In this document: one piece after another, positions 18,169-26,113 of the stretch
How positions within the stretch are numbered: position 1 is the stretch's first letter
Layout: each line of letters begins with the position of its first letter
Origin: Giardia muris
Taxonomy: Eukaryota; Fornicata; Diplomonadida; Hexamitidae
NCBI GenBank assembly: GCA_006247105.1
Contig: CM016925.1
Span: 2,294,001-2,358,000, forward strand
Direction of reading: 5' to 3'
DNA: 64,000 nucleotides
Made by a program: the position numbers and the translations under genes
Notes under the pieces: generated by a model
Database searches by the model: none
Told to the model about the DNA's origin: nothing
Seen by the model: the letters and a program-made list of their open reading frames with translations, nothing else

Positions 18169-18905
18169 CATAGGCTGTCAAACGCCTGAGTAAGTTGCTC
18201 GTGAAGTTTGTTCAGCTCGGTGACCCCGTACTCGACCCCGTTGGTGTTCGTGTCGATGAACTTCATGCGATAAAGAGATGTTATGAGCTGCTCGAGGCTA
18301 CTTTTGATCTCAGCGTACGAGTGGCCTTGCTTGAGCGCGTTGCTGCAGAGCTCGTAGTAGTAGACGATGTTCCTCAGCATGTGCGTCGTCTTCTGGAAGG
18401 GGCAGAAGCGATCGTAGACCGTATACGAGTTCTGCTGCAGAAAGCCCTCTTGGATGAGGTTGCAGACGTCAAGGATGAGCTTCTCATTATCATCAAGGCT
18501 ATCGTACCCGACAAGCTGTGCTGTCTCCTGGATCGTGACTTCTGTCTGAAGAAGTGATCGAGCCTTCTCCTTATTCGCGAGGAACTGAGGGTCACGGGCC
18601 ATATACCATGGTGTCAGTGCCTCGACTGCACGGGAGTAGCTAACGAGCCAGTCGACGGACGGGAAGTGCTTCCTCTTTGCCAGAGTCTTGCTGAGCCCCC
18701 AGAAGACTTGAACAATGGCAAGCGTCGAAACGGCGACGGCGTCTGAAAGGTCTCCAGCCGCGGGGGACACGGCTCCGATGATGGAGACAGACCCAACACG
18801 CTGCCCAGGTTCAATATGCTCACCCTCGGCGATTGCTCCAGACGAAGGGTCGTCAATGTTCTCAGGAGACCACGTTCCATTCGAGTTGCCCAAGCAAATG
18901 ACACG
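18168..18905 (-). CDS. VMA1: V-type ATPase catalytic subunit A, C-terminal exon only (probable split/trans-spliced gene)
   Basis: About 245 codons match the C-terminal third of V-ATPase subunit A: RVICLGN, GSVSIIGAVSP, VQVFWGL, KHFPSVDWLVSYS, QLVGYDSL, FLQQNSYTVYDRFCPF and SLYRMKF, all in family order. The family's N-terminal roughly 400 residues, with the P-loop and arginine-containing domains, are absent. The frame is closed by a TGA at 18912-18914, just upstream of the first conserved residues. There is no ATG before a methionine about 100 residues in. A 30-residue insertion follows CLGN. Coding conservation is intact and the stop carries a poly(A) motif, so decay is not apparent. Trans-splicing to an exon elsewhere is the favoured reading, with a 5'-truncated pseudogene the alternative. 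Confidence 0.85.
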   Translation of the reverse strand, partial: RVICLGNSNGTWSPENIDDPSSGAIAEGEHIEPGQRVGSVSIIGAVSPAAGDLSDAVAVSTLAIVQVFWGLSKTLAKRKHFPSVDWLVSYSRAVEALTPWYMARDPQFLANKEKARSLLQTEVTIQETAQLVGYDSLDDNEKLILDVCNLIQEGFLQQNSYTVYDRFCPFQKTTHMLRNIVYYYELCSNALKQGHSYAEIKSSLEQLITSLYRMKFIDTNTNGVEYGVTELNKLHEQLTQAFDSL

Positions 18906-19297
18906 ATATAGTCACAGAGAGGTAGGAAATACTAGGAAATAGGTTCCACTTGATGAGAAACTCACTGATGTTCTACCCCTATCCAAAGAAAGTTACTATT
19001 TCAACAACAATGGACTGTTTCATTGTATTGAGGATCATTCTATCCAAGCCGTGTAAGATTAAACACGTAGAAGACTAGAAGATTCGATTACTGTATTCGA
19101 ACCTGATATAAGGAATATACTGTAGAGCTAGAGACTCCTAAAGGGAATCGAGAGCCTTTGATTTCAAAGTCACCAGCATCTCAGACTGAAGAAGAAAGAA
19201 TTCTGGTTCCAAGTCAGGGTCTATATGTTCCCCGGCCGAGATTAAGCTAAAGATCTTCTAGGAGTAAAAAAAGGGCCAGTAATCCATTCGAGACCAA
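18906..19297. other. Long spacer upstream of the V-ATPase exon and the ADF-H-like gene
   Basis: At 392 nt this is the longest non-coding stretch in the window. It is AT-rich and has no ORF or tRNA. Next to the V-ATPase exon it carries a direct repeat, TAGGAAATAC/TAGGAAATAG (18922-18942). An A-run (GAGTAAAAAAAGGG, 19262-19275) lies near the start of the plus-strand gene. It may hold a minus-strand promoter plus the 3' half of a split intron; no GT-AG acceptor dinucleotide is present between the in-frame stop at 18914 and the conserved coding sequence. Confidence 0.5.
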
Positions 19298-21322
19298 ATG
19301 GCCTTGGTGTATACTCGCAAGGCCCGTCCTGCCGGTCTCTTGGAACGGCAAGTGCCCGACCATCAACGGATCACAAACCTCGCTCAGTTTCGGAGTGCGA
19401 TCCAAGCAACTCTTGTTCATGACCATCCTGGGTCATGGGTTGCTCTTCAACAACTGGATGAGAACACCCTCAAGTTCCTTGGCGCGGAGAGCAATGGATT
19501 TGATGGGCTCGTGCCGAAGATGACCGAAGGCGCGTGCATACATGCATACTTGTTAGTTAAACCATTCCAAGTGCGGAATGGACAGAACGAATGGATTTCG
19601 ACGAAGACCCTTGGGCCTAGACAGGCCACGGTCATCCAGCTCTGTTGCGTCGGAAAGACGTCAGCCATTACTAGGGCGGCTGCTTATCGAATACATCGCG
19701 GACGCTTGCTTACGAAGGCCGTCCCTGCCCTTGCGTTTGGATTACTCAGTGATACTTCCATGGGCTTACAGAGGTTATTGACGCACATCGAGACCGATAC
19801 ATCCTTTAACGTCGTTGACTATCATACCATCTTGCCCCAAAAGGGCTGCTTTACGATCGCAGGAGTCGCGACAAAGCCCTTCCCGCTATACTTGAACACC
19901 TTCGTCGTTGTTCAGCCGCAGGTCTGCATGTCTAACAGATCTTTATCCAATACTGACGTCTTCAACAACGCCATGCGTTCGATACGGGAGGGAGGGGGGC
20001 TCAACGATGTACAGGAGGCACGGAAGAAGCCCAAGTATGGCGGGGTGCTTGAAAGACGCCTTCCTGGACTACTTCCTCAATTGGAATCCGAGAAAGGGGA
20101 AAAGAGGGAAATAGCACAGCCACGCACGCCTCAGGCGCGTAAGTCCACTTCCTCGGTGGTTCCAGCTCCTATGCAGACGAGTCCACGCCGAGCGAATCGT
20201 AATACGTTTCGCTGCGAAGCAAGTTCGATCAATGCTGCTCTTCTTACAGACAACAGCTTCTTAGATGATCTCGCTCTTCCAGGAACTAACTCCCTTGGCT
20301 TGATGGATCGGCCTCCATACGTGCGGAAGATTGGTGATGGATACTTGGTTAAGAAGGAGGTTACTCCATCTCCCGCATGGGGCGATATTCCAACACCACA
20401 ACAAACTCCTCAGCCACCTACTGCACGGACAAGAAGCCTTCTTATTCGTAACGTATATCGTCAACGGACTCAGGAGGACATCAAAGAGAATACGCGGCAT
20501 GACCGGAGCCTTTCCAGTACGTCGATCACGCAGTCTGTACAGGACTTGATGGATCCGGACGAGATAGCAGCTGCACGGTCTCGTGCTCGGACGCCTGACC
20601 ATGGGATCTTTAAGTCGGGTAACTCACCAAATCTTTCACCGAATAACCTTAGTCTTTTAGACCTTAACTCAGCATTTACTTGGAGTACCATACCCACCGA
20701 GGTGCCTTACCGTATTGGATCTGCTACAAGCGCCCTCTCACACTCCTTACCAAACACTCCATTTCGTAGCGATGACAGTAATACGGAACAGCCAGAAGGA
20801 GGTATTGCCCTGTCACCTTCGGCTGATAGCCTTACAGACCAACCAGATTGCATCTCGGCATATAAGCCTCTTCTCAACGACTTGGCCTATGAGATCAGAA
20901 CGTTTACTAACGGTTGGGAACTAAGCCCACAAATCCTTCAGACTCTGAAGGCGCTTCAGGCCGGCGCCATGACATTGATCTCGGCGATTAACCACGCCGT
21001 CAATCCGACGTACGTTAGCGTGGTCCTTTTCGAGGAGGCAGCTATAGAAGATTCGAATCAGACGTTAACACTCCAGCAAGCGACGACCAACTTCCAAAGC
21101 ACCCTTGTACGGCTCGCTATCTCCATCGTGAGGGGTGTTAGCGTTGATCGTGGGCTCGTCTATAGTGACCTGAAGGATACGGTCAATGCTGTCGCCATCT
21201 ACCTCCCAAAGAAGGCGTTAACGTTACTACACACGCTCATCCTTGCCGAGCCTCCCGACGACATCCCGACGCTCGTATCAATGGCGAATGAGTTAGTAGC
21301 ATTCATGGGGACGTTCCATTAG
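19298..21322 (+). CDS. Unknown protein; N-terminal region faintly like an ADF-homology (coactosin) domain
   Basis: The protein has 674 residues from the ATG at 19298. Residues about 25-170 have the rhythm of an ADF-H domain: FRSAIQATL, GSWVAL, FDGLVPKM, IHAYLLV, ATVIQLCCVG and GRLLTKAV, which recall coactosin's order of strands and helices. This is a weak match by eye. Residues about 220-500 are low-complexity, rich in Pro, Ser, Thr and Arg, and probably disordered. The last roughly 160 residues are helical. The last 20 nt overlap the convergent gene's 3' end. No other family is recognised. Confidence 0.65.
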   Translation: MALVYTRKARPAGLLERQVPDHQRITNLAQFRSAIQATLVHDHPGSWVALQQLDENTLKFLGAESNGFDGLVPKMTEGACIHAYLLVKPFQVRNGQNEWISTKTLGPRQATVIQLCCVGKTSAITRAAAYRIHRGRLLTKAVPALAFGLLSDTSMGLQRLLTHIETDTSFNVVDYHTILPQKGCFTIAGVATKPFPLYLNTFVVVQPQVCMSNRSLSNTDVFNNAMRSIREGGGLNDVQEARKKPKYGGVLERRLPGLLPQLESEKGEKREIAQPRTPQARKSTSSVVPAPMQTSPRRANRNTFRCEASSINAALLTDNSFLDDLALPGTNSLGLMDRPPYVRKIGDGYLVKKEVTPSPAWGDIPTPQQTPQPPTARTRSLLIRNVYRQRTQEDIKENTRHDRSLSSTSITQSVQDLMDPDEIAAARSRARTPDHGIFKSGNSPNLSPNNLSLLDLNSAFTWSTIPTEVPYRIGSATSALSHSLPNTPFRSDDSNTEQPEGGIALSPSADSLTDQPDCISAYKPLLNDLAYEIRTFTNGWELSPQILQTLKALQAGAMTLISAINHAVNPTYVSVVLFEEAAIEDSNQTLTLQQATTNFQSTLVRLAISIVRGVSVDRGLVYSDLKDTVNAVAIYLPKKALTLLHTLILAEPPDDIPTLVSMANELVAFMGTFH

Positions 21323-22199
21323 GCTCGTCCCTCAATATAGCCAGAACCTCTTTGAGTGTACGTGAGCATCTGCGAATTAACCCACCGGGGAGCTTTACCA
21401 TTAGCTCCATCATGTGTTGTACTGTTGCCGCATCGATAATTTGAAGCGACGGAACGTTATACTTTCCATGGCTCCATTGGAACGCTTCCGCTAGCCCTGT
21501 GAAAGCAATGACTAAGTACTCGATACCAGGATCTCCCATTTCTGCCTGATAACAGAGCCCCTTGAACTCTCGAACCATAGCCAGAAGCGCCGCACGAGGT
21601 TTGAAGAAGATTAACATTAGAAGCCAGTAAAAGAAGGAGAGGTTCCATATCTGCTGGTGTACGTTCTCTTGCTCAAGGTTTGCTGGGTTTGTAAGGAGTT
21701 CGACGGCATTAACGAGTGAGTGGTCTATATGATCGAGAAGAGGGTGGATCCCTATGACAATTGGCATATGTCTCATGTAGATGATGTGAATCGTTTCAAG
21801 AAAGCGTTCAACATATCCGACGAAGAGCTCAACCACCGTGACCACTTTCCTTCGAACGACGTCCGCATCCTTTGTATGCATCAGTCGTGCCCAGAAGATA
21901 AGGCTTTGTGCTATCACTTGACGGCCAGGAATGGCATCTACCAAGTCTACGCTATCGAGAAGCTGTTCATATAGGCCCTCAGGATCACTATGCCCATGGA
22001 TAAGCATGGACCCTCGTACCACCTTCAACGCCTCGGAGAAGTATGGGCCTTCCGCTACAATCAACTCCGCAACCCGGTCATGTGCAATACAGCCATCGCG
22101 CCAAAGTTGCACAAGCCGCGCACTCGGACGGAAGGCAAAGGTGTCAGTGTCGATATGCTGTACGTAAAGACGCCGCGCCACCTCATCTAGTCGATCCAT
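21303..22199 (-). CDS. Unknown alpha-helical protein downstream of tRNA-Ile
   Basis: The protein has 298 residues from the ATG at 22199. It is predominantly helical, with a strongly hydrophobic stretch near residues 190-210 (SFFYWLLMLIFF) that could be a buried helix or a membrane segment. No recognisable domain is seen. Its ATG lies only 12 nt after the 3' end of the tRNA-Ile gene on the same strand, so its promoter must overlap the tRNA gene or its mRNA must be released from a tRNA-containing precursor. Its 3' end overlaps the convergent upstream gene by 20 nt. Confidence 0.7.
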   Translation of the reverse strand: MDRLDEVARRLYVQHIDTDTFAFRPSARLVQLWRDGCIAHDRVAELIVAEGPYFSEALKVVRGSMLIHGHSDPEGLYEQLLDSVDLVDAIPGRQVIAQSLIFWARLMHTKDADVVRRKVVTVVELFVGYVERFLETIHIIYMRHMPIVIGIHPLLDHIDHSLVNAVELLTNPANLEQENVHQQIWNLSFFYWLLMLIFFKPRAALLAMVREFKGLCYQAEMGDPGIEYLVIAFTGLAEAFQWSHGKYNVPSLQIIDAATVQHMMELMVKLPGGLIRRCSRTLKEVLAILRDEPNGTSP

Positions 22200-22211
22200 T
22201 CACCTGCTAAA

Positions 22212-22285
22212 TGCTCGAGGCGGGGATCGAACCCGCGACATCCAGCTCATAAGGCTGGCGCTCTAACCGACTGAGCTACACGAGC
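22212..22285 (-). tRNA. tRNA-Ile (anticodon UAU)
   Basis: It folds into a full cloverleaf: a seven-pair acceptor stem with one T-T mismatch, a D arm GCTC/GAGC, an anticodon stem CCAGC/GCTGG with loop CTTATGA (anticodon TAT), a T arm GCGGG/CCCGC with TTCGATC, and discriminator A. CCA is not encoded. The A-box and B-box are intact. There is no T-run terminator before the ORF 12 nt downstream. Confidence 0.9.
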
Positions 22286-22405
22286 TCAACCCGAATCCGG
22301 CCGAAGGCAACCCAGGTTCGGTGACAGCAGAAGAAGAGGAGGTAGCAAAGAGGTGAAGGACGTATGGGTTTCAACAGATTCTTCAAGGACTCCGGTCAGT
22401 ATACT

Positions 22406-22993
22406 TCATCTACAAGTCCAATCACCTTCATTGTTACGCACACAATTTGAACAAGGCTCACCTTCTATAAGACAAGCGATAGGGATACAAAGGGCTGTGG
22501 GGTGTAAGACGTGTTTGGGCCCACAGATGCAGTGTGGGGTAGGGGAGCGTATACAAAACCCATGAGTGAGATGTTCAAGAATACTACAGGTCCGTCCTTG
22601 TAGGACGCATTCCATGGGGTAACATCCGTCTTGAGCGAAAACCTCACCCGACATACACTCCGGAACAAGCAAGTTACAGCTCTCGCCATAATATCCATCA
22701 TTACAAACGCAAGTGCCATTGAAACAAATGCCATGCCCACTACAGATGTTAGCGTAACTTCCTCCTGTCAAGCAAGCCCTTGGGAGGCATTCAGATCCTA
22801 TGGAAAGGGTATTATTTGGGCAAGAACAACCATAACGGCCAAACTCGACTATAAGACAGGAACCAATCCCCGAACAAACAGCAACCCTATCACCCGGGTA
22901 TCTTGTCACACAAGCGGTAGGAACGCATGCCTCATCAACCGGGTCGAAGCCTGGCGGACATGCTGATAAAGCAACGATGAAAAATGAAAACAT
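22406..22993 (-). CDS. Secreted cysteine-rich EGF/tenascin-like protein
   Basis: The protein has 195 residues. It begins with a short hydrophobic leader (FSFFIVALSA, residues 2-11), probably a signal peptide. The rest holds roughly 25 cysteines, including EGF-type patterns such as CSGHGICFNGTCVCNDGYYGESC around residues 85-107. No transmembrane tail or VSP-type CRGKA ending is seen, so it looks secreted rather than surface-anchored. Giardia encodes comparable tenascin-like and high-cysteine proteins, some released during host interaction; that role is inferred. The start codon is 1 nt from the divergent RPF2 ATG at 22995. Confidence 0.75.
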   Translation of the reverse strand: MFSFFIVALSACPPGFDPVDEACVPTACVTRYPGDRVAVCSGIGSCLIVEFGRYGCSCPNNTLSIGSECLPRACLTGGSYANICSGHGICFNGTCVCNDGYYGESCNLLVPECMSGEVFAQDGCYPMECVLQGRTCSILEHLTHGFCIRSPTPHCICGPKHVLHPTALCIPIACLIEGEPCSNCVRNNEGDWTCR

Positions 22994-22994
22994 T

Positions 22995-23999
22995 ATGAAT
23001 CCGAAACATCATGACGTGAAACCGAAGGCCTTGACCCCCCAGCCCAAGACAGTTAAGGGGCGACGGCATTTACGCAAGGTGGCACCCAAGATCGTTGAGA
23101 ACAATAAGAGCGCACTCTTCGTTCAAGGAAGGACCGCCAATGATGAGTGTAATCATCTTCTTCTTGAACTGTTAGGCCTGCATAAGCCGTTAGGCTTGAA
23201 GCGCGAGTTCAAGGACAAGGAGGCTAACCCGTTCGTTGACCCCGATCCTCTTGAAACCGCCATCAAGCGCTTCGACTGCTCTTTATTCTGTACAACAACT
23301 CATAGTAAGAAGCGCCCAGTTAACTTCGTTTTTGGTCGCACCTTCGATGGCTCCATCCTTGACATGATCGAGCTGGGGGTGGACTTTTCTCTTGGACTCA
23401 ATGATATTCGTTCCTTACAGCCTCAAATCGGGAGTAAGCCGATTATTGTCTTCCAGGGAGATGGTTGGGATAATGACTCCATCTTCATCACATGCAAGTC
23501 GATTCTACTCGACTTCTTCCGTGGCCCGACAGTGGCTCAAATCGCACATGCATCGCTTCGGCATTGCCACGTCTTCTTCGCTTTCGGAGACGAGCACACA
23601 CAAAGGAGACGCATCTTCATGCGCTCCTACTACCTTTGTTCGAGGTCTGAGCTCGAATCGAATCAGAAGATACAAGCTCTTTATAGGGCCACGGCAGATG
23701 GGATCACCATCATCCCAATGGGCCCCAACGTCGATTTTACCATCCGACGCGTCAAGAAGGCAGATCCCGACGCATTTGATGAAGCTCTGAAGAGGCCTGT
23801 TGTCACTGCGCCTACTAAGGTTTCAGGGATCAAGAACGCGTTCCGTGACGAGATCGGGCGCACGATGGGTGTCGTTTATACGTCACGCCAGGACCTTACA
23901 AAGATCGCAACACGCAGATTCAAAGGCCTTCACGAACCTAAGGTTCCATTGCGCGTTGGAGGCGATACACGTCCCGATGATTCCGGAAGCGATGACTGA
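22995..23999 (+). CDS. RPF2: Ribosome biogenesis factor RPF2 (Brix domain)
   Basis: The protein has 334 residues if it starts at the ATG at 22995; an in-frame ATG at 22977 is also possible but would overlap the divergent neighbour. The 22995 start has the A-rich AAAAATGAAAACATT immediately upstream. The Brix-domain core is visible: KIVENNKSALFVQG, ELLGLHKPL, FGRTFDGSILDMIELGVDFSLGL and FFRGPTVAQI, as in yeast Rpf2. The protein acts with Rrs1 in the nucleolus to bring the 5S RNP (5S rRNA, uL18, uL5) into the pre-60S subunit. Length matches the family. AGTGAAC follows the stop by 3 nt. Confidence 0.9.
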   Translation: MNPKHHDVKPKALTPQPKTVKGRRHLRKVAPKIVENNKSALFVQGRTANDECNHLLLELLGLHKPLGLKREFKDKEANPFVDPDPLETAIKRFDCSLFCTTTHSKKRPVNFVFGRTFDGSILDMIELGVDFSLGLNDIRSLQPQIGSKPIIVFQGDGWDNDSIFITCKSILLDFFRGPTVAQIAHASLRHCHVFFAFGDEHTQRRRIFMRSYYLCSRSELESNQKIQALYRATADGITIIPMGPNVDFTIRRVKKADPDAFDEALKRPVVTAPTKVSGIKNAFRDEIGRTMGVVYTSRQDLTKIATRRFKGLHEPKVPLRVGGDTRPDDSGSDD

Positions 24000-24002
24000 C
24001 TG

Positions 24003-24009
24003 AGTGAAC
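24003..24009 (+). terminator. Poly(A) signal AGTGAAC after RPF2
   Basis: An exact AGTRAAY match starts 4 nt past the TGA stop and 6 nt before the end of the convergent phosphatase gene. Confidence 0.6.
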
Positions 24010-24014
24010 GATGG

Positions 24015-24968
24015 CTAGAACATCCCCTTCAAGGCTCCTGCCATCGTCCCCATAAGTGTCGCCCGTAGGTCGAAATCATTGGAACACTCGAAGACCTCGT
24101 AGTTACGTTCCAGGTTCTCGTTGATTGTCAAGACAGATGCAAAGTTGCGCTTCTGCGTGTAGTCCGGTGCGCTCCAGACCGTCGATAGGAGGTCTCCGAA
24201 CATCAGAACGAAGCCCTCGTAGCAGAGCTGGTGAGACCGTAAGATATGAGAGAGACTATTATCATAAAGGAACTTGAGGACTGGAATTAGCCCAAAGGAA
24301 CAACCGGCACCACGGGTCGACCTCTCGAAGCATTGTGCCTCAGATGAGGGATCCGACCATAAAAGGTCACTAAAGAGGCAAGAAAGACCTTCAGGAAAGT
24401 CTCTAAAGCGGCAGATCGTGTTCATCTGGTCGATTGTCTGAAGAGATGGGGATAACCCGGCATGGACCGAGAACAACTCGTTTTGGATAAGGGCTGCGAT
24501 AGGGAGCGTCTCGAACGTGTCGATCATCGCACGCCAGACGTCTTTAGGGTAATTCGAGTCACAGTCCGAAAATTTCGAGTATATCTCGTCCAGAAATCCG
24601 TAGCTCTGACAGATCTTCTCATCCTCATGGTTTCCACGAAGCAGGTAGATCGATTGTGGGTGTCTGATCTTTAGAAGGAAAAGGTATAGGATGACCTCGA
24701 GGGAATGGGTACCTCTATCGACGTAGTCGCCTAGGAACAAGTATGTGGAGGTAGGAACCTCGCCAGCGATCTTGAAGATCTCGAAGAGATCGAAGAGTTG
24801 GCCGTGGATATCACCAATAACGATGATGGGGAGTGAAAGGGAAAGGAGGTTTGGTTCGTTGAAGAAGACTGCTCGGGCGCGGTCTGTGATCTGCATGATC
24901 TCGCCGTGGGAGGGCAGGCGTTGATGGACCCGAATGGCATGGAGAAGCTTATCAACGTCCAACGCCAT
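24015..24968 (-). CDS. PPP-family serine/threonine phosphatase (PP2A-like, divergent)
   Basis: The protein has 317 residues, the usual length of a catalytic subunit. Metal-binding motifs are present in order: GDIHG, GDYVDRG and GNHE (here GNHED). Then come HAGLSP (normally HGGLSP), RSHQLCYEGF (PP2A-like rather than PP1-like) and VWSAPDY (normally VFSAPNY). The enzyme therefore keeps metal ligands but shows unusual second-shell substitutions. The C-terminus lacks the YFL methylation tail of PP2A/PP4/PP6. It dephosphorylates Ser/Thr on unknown substrates. It shares a 15-nt T-rich promoter region with the divergent WD40 gene. Confidence 0.9.
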   Translation of the reverse strand: MALDVDKLLHAIRVHQRLPSHGEIMQITDRARAVFFNEPNLLSLSLPIIVIGDIHGQLFDLFEIFKIAGEVPTSTYLFLGDYVDRGTHSLEVILYLFLLKIRHPQSIYLLRGNHEDEKICQSYGFLDEIYSKFSDCDSNYPKDVWRAMIDTFETLPIAALIQNELFSVHAGLSPSLQTIDQMNTICRFRDFPEGLSCLFSDLLWSDPSSEAQCFERSTRGAGCSFGLIPVLKFLYDNSLSHILRSHQLCYEGFVLMFGDLLSTVWSAPDYTQKRNFASVLTINENLERNYEVFECSNDFDLRATLMGTMAGALKGMF

Positions 24969-24983
24969 TATTTTTCTTTTAGG
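24969..24983. promoter_or_regulatory. Minimal bidirectional promoter (15 nt)
   Basis: TATTTTTCTTTTAGG is all that separates the ATG at 24968 (minus) from the ATG at 24984 (plus). On the minus strand it gives the A-rich initiator directly before the phosphatase start. Confidence 0.55.
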
Positions 24984-26024
24984 ATGCCAAGTGATGTTGA
25001 TGAGATACGACGCACGGGTGGACGACCACGTAGGCCCACGCGTGTCATTTGGTCATTGGAACAGTGCCTTCGGCCGGCTCACGCCGATAGTCTGACCTGT
25101 CTGGCAACAATCTATTCTGAGAACCAAGCTTTATTAGTGACTGGATCGTTAGACAAGACAATTAGCCTGTGGCGAAGAAATGGGGTTTACCATAAGGAGA
25201 AGACATATCAATTGGACGGGGTGCCGCTCTGCATTGCTCAAGGAATTGATACATTGATTATTACATGTGGTTCCGGTCACGTTTATGTGCTCGTTCAGAA
25301 CAGTCTTCATCTCCTAGCAACCGTCCCAGGCGCTGCTTTCTATGCAGCAGCTCTACATCCATTACAACAAGTCGTTGTGGTAACTCGTCAAGGTTCGGCC
25401 TATATCATTCCATATCTTCCCATAGAAGAGCAGGTGCCGCTTGAACATGAGCTGCATGAACCCTCCAAGACGATGTACGTGGCCTGTAGCGCGTTACTAA
25501 CCCAGATACACCTAGCATATGTCTGCGAACAAGGCTACCTGTGCGTCTATGACCTCTCTAAACGTCAAATACGGCTACGTAGTCGGATTTACAAGAACAT
25601 GCGCCCATCCGCTATGGCCTCGACCTATTCCATTGGAGTCCCAAGTACCATCTTCACCAGTGGTGCAGATGGTAGTCTTAGCTCCTGGTCAGTAGTCGAA
25701 CGCGATTCCTCGCTCGAGCTGATCGAGGCAGCCACCAAATCCACCTGTGGTGCCACTGTGTTATCGATCTCCTTATCGGACCCACGCTTCGTCTTAGTCG
25801 GACTTGGAGATGCTCAAGCTAAAATCTATGAGATTGACAATCTCTCACACAGCATCGGGATCTGCCGAGGAGGTGGCCCTAAAGAGGACGGACCTCTCCT
25901 GGGCCTCATCGCAGCTTCTTGGCTCGGTTCCAATGCGATCGTCGCCGCAAGCCGTGACAGAGGGATCTACGTCTACAGCCGTTTCAACGAAGGAGCGGTG
26001 CAAGCACCGCGTAACCAGAGGTAA
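24984..26024 (+). CDS. WD40-repeat protein
   Basis: The protein has 346 residues from the ATG at 24984; the longer frame from 24906 lies inside the divergent phosphatase. WD-type repeats are seen, the clearest being LTCLATIY...LLVTGSLDKTISLWRR near the N-terminus and FTSGADGSLSSWSV near residue 235, consistent with one seven-bladed propeller. The proteins this resembles are scaffolds; the partner is unknown. It ends 89 nt from the convergent gamma-tubulin complex gene. Confidence 0.75.
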   Translation: MPSDVDEIRRTGGRPRRPTRVIWSLEQCLRPAHADSLTCLATIYSENQALLVTGSLDKTISLWRRNGVYHKEKTYQLDGVPLCIAQGIDTLIITCGSGHVYVLVQNSLHLLATVPGAAFYAAALHPLQQVVVVTRQGSAYIIPYLPIEEQVPLEHELHEPSKTMYVACSALLTQIHLAYVCEQGYLCVYDLSKRQIRLRSRIYKNMRPSAMASTYSIGVPSTIFTSGADGSLSSWSVVERDSSLELIEAATKSTCGATVLSISLSDPRFVLVGLGDAQAKIYEIDNLSHSIGICRGGGPKEDGPLLGLIAASWLGSNAIVAASRDRGIYVYSRFNEGAVQAPRNQR

Positions 26025-26113
26025 CCCAGCGACTCTAGACCGAAGCTGGTGCTGACTTTCTCTGTTTCTGTTAACCACTGCCGTCCCTCTTCTTCTTTTC
26101 AGCGGAATCCGAA

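Noticed and set aside
18951..18968. TGATGA followed by CTGA in the spacer, resembling C/D box snoRNA elements
   Set aside because: The two boxes are too close together, the next CTGA is about 140 nt away, and no terminal stem pairs; the motif is short enough to occur by chance.
19089..19110. TTCGAACC-like T-loop in the long spacer suggesting a tRNA
   Set aside because: No flanking five-base stem, D arm or acceptor stem can be built on either strand.
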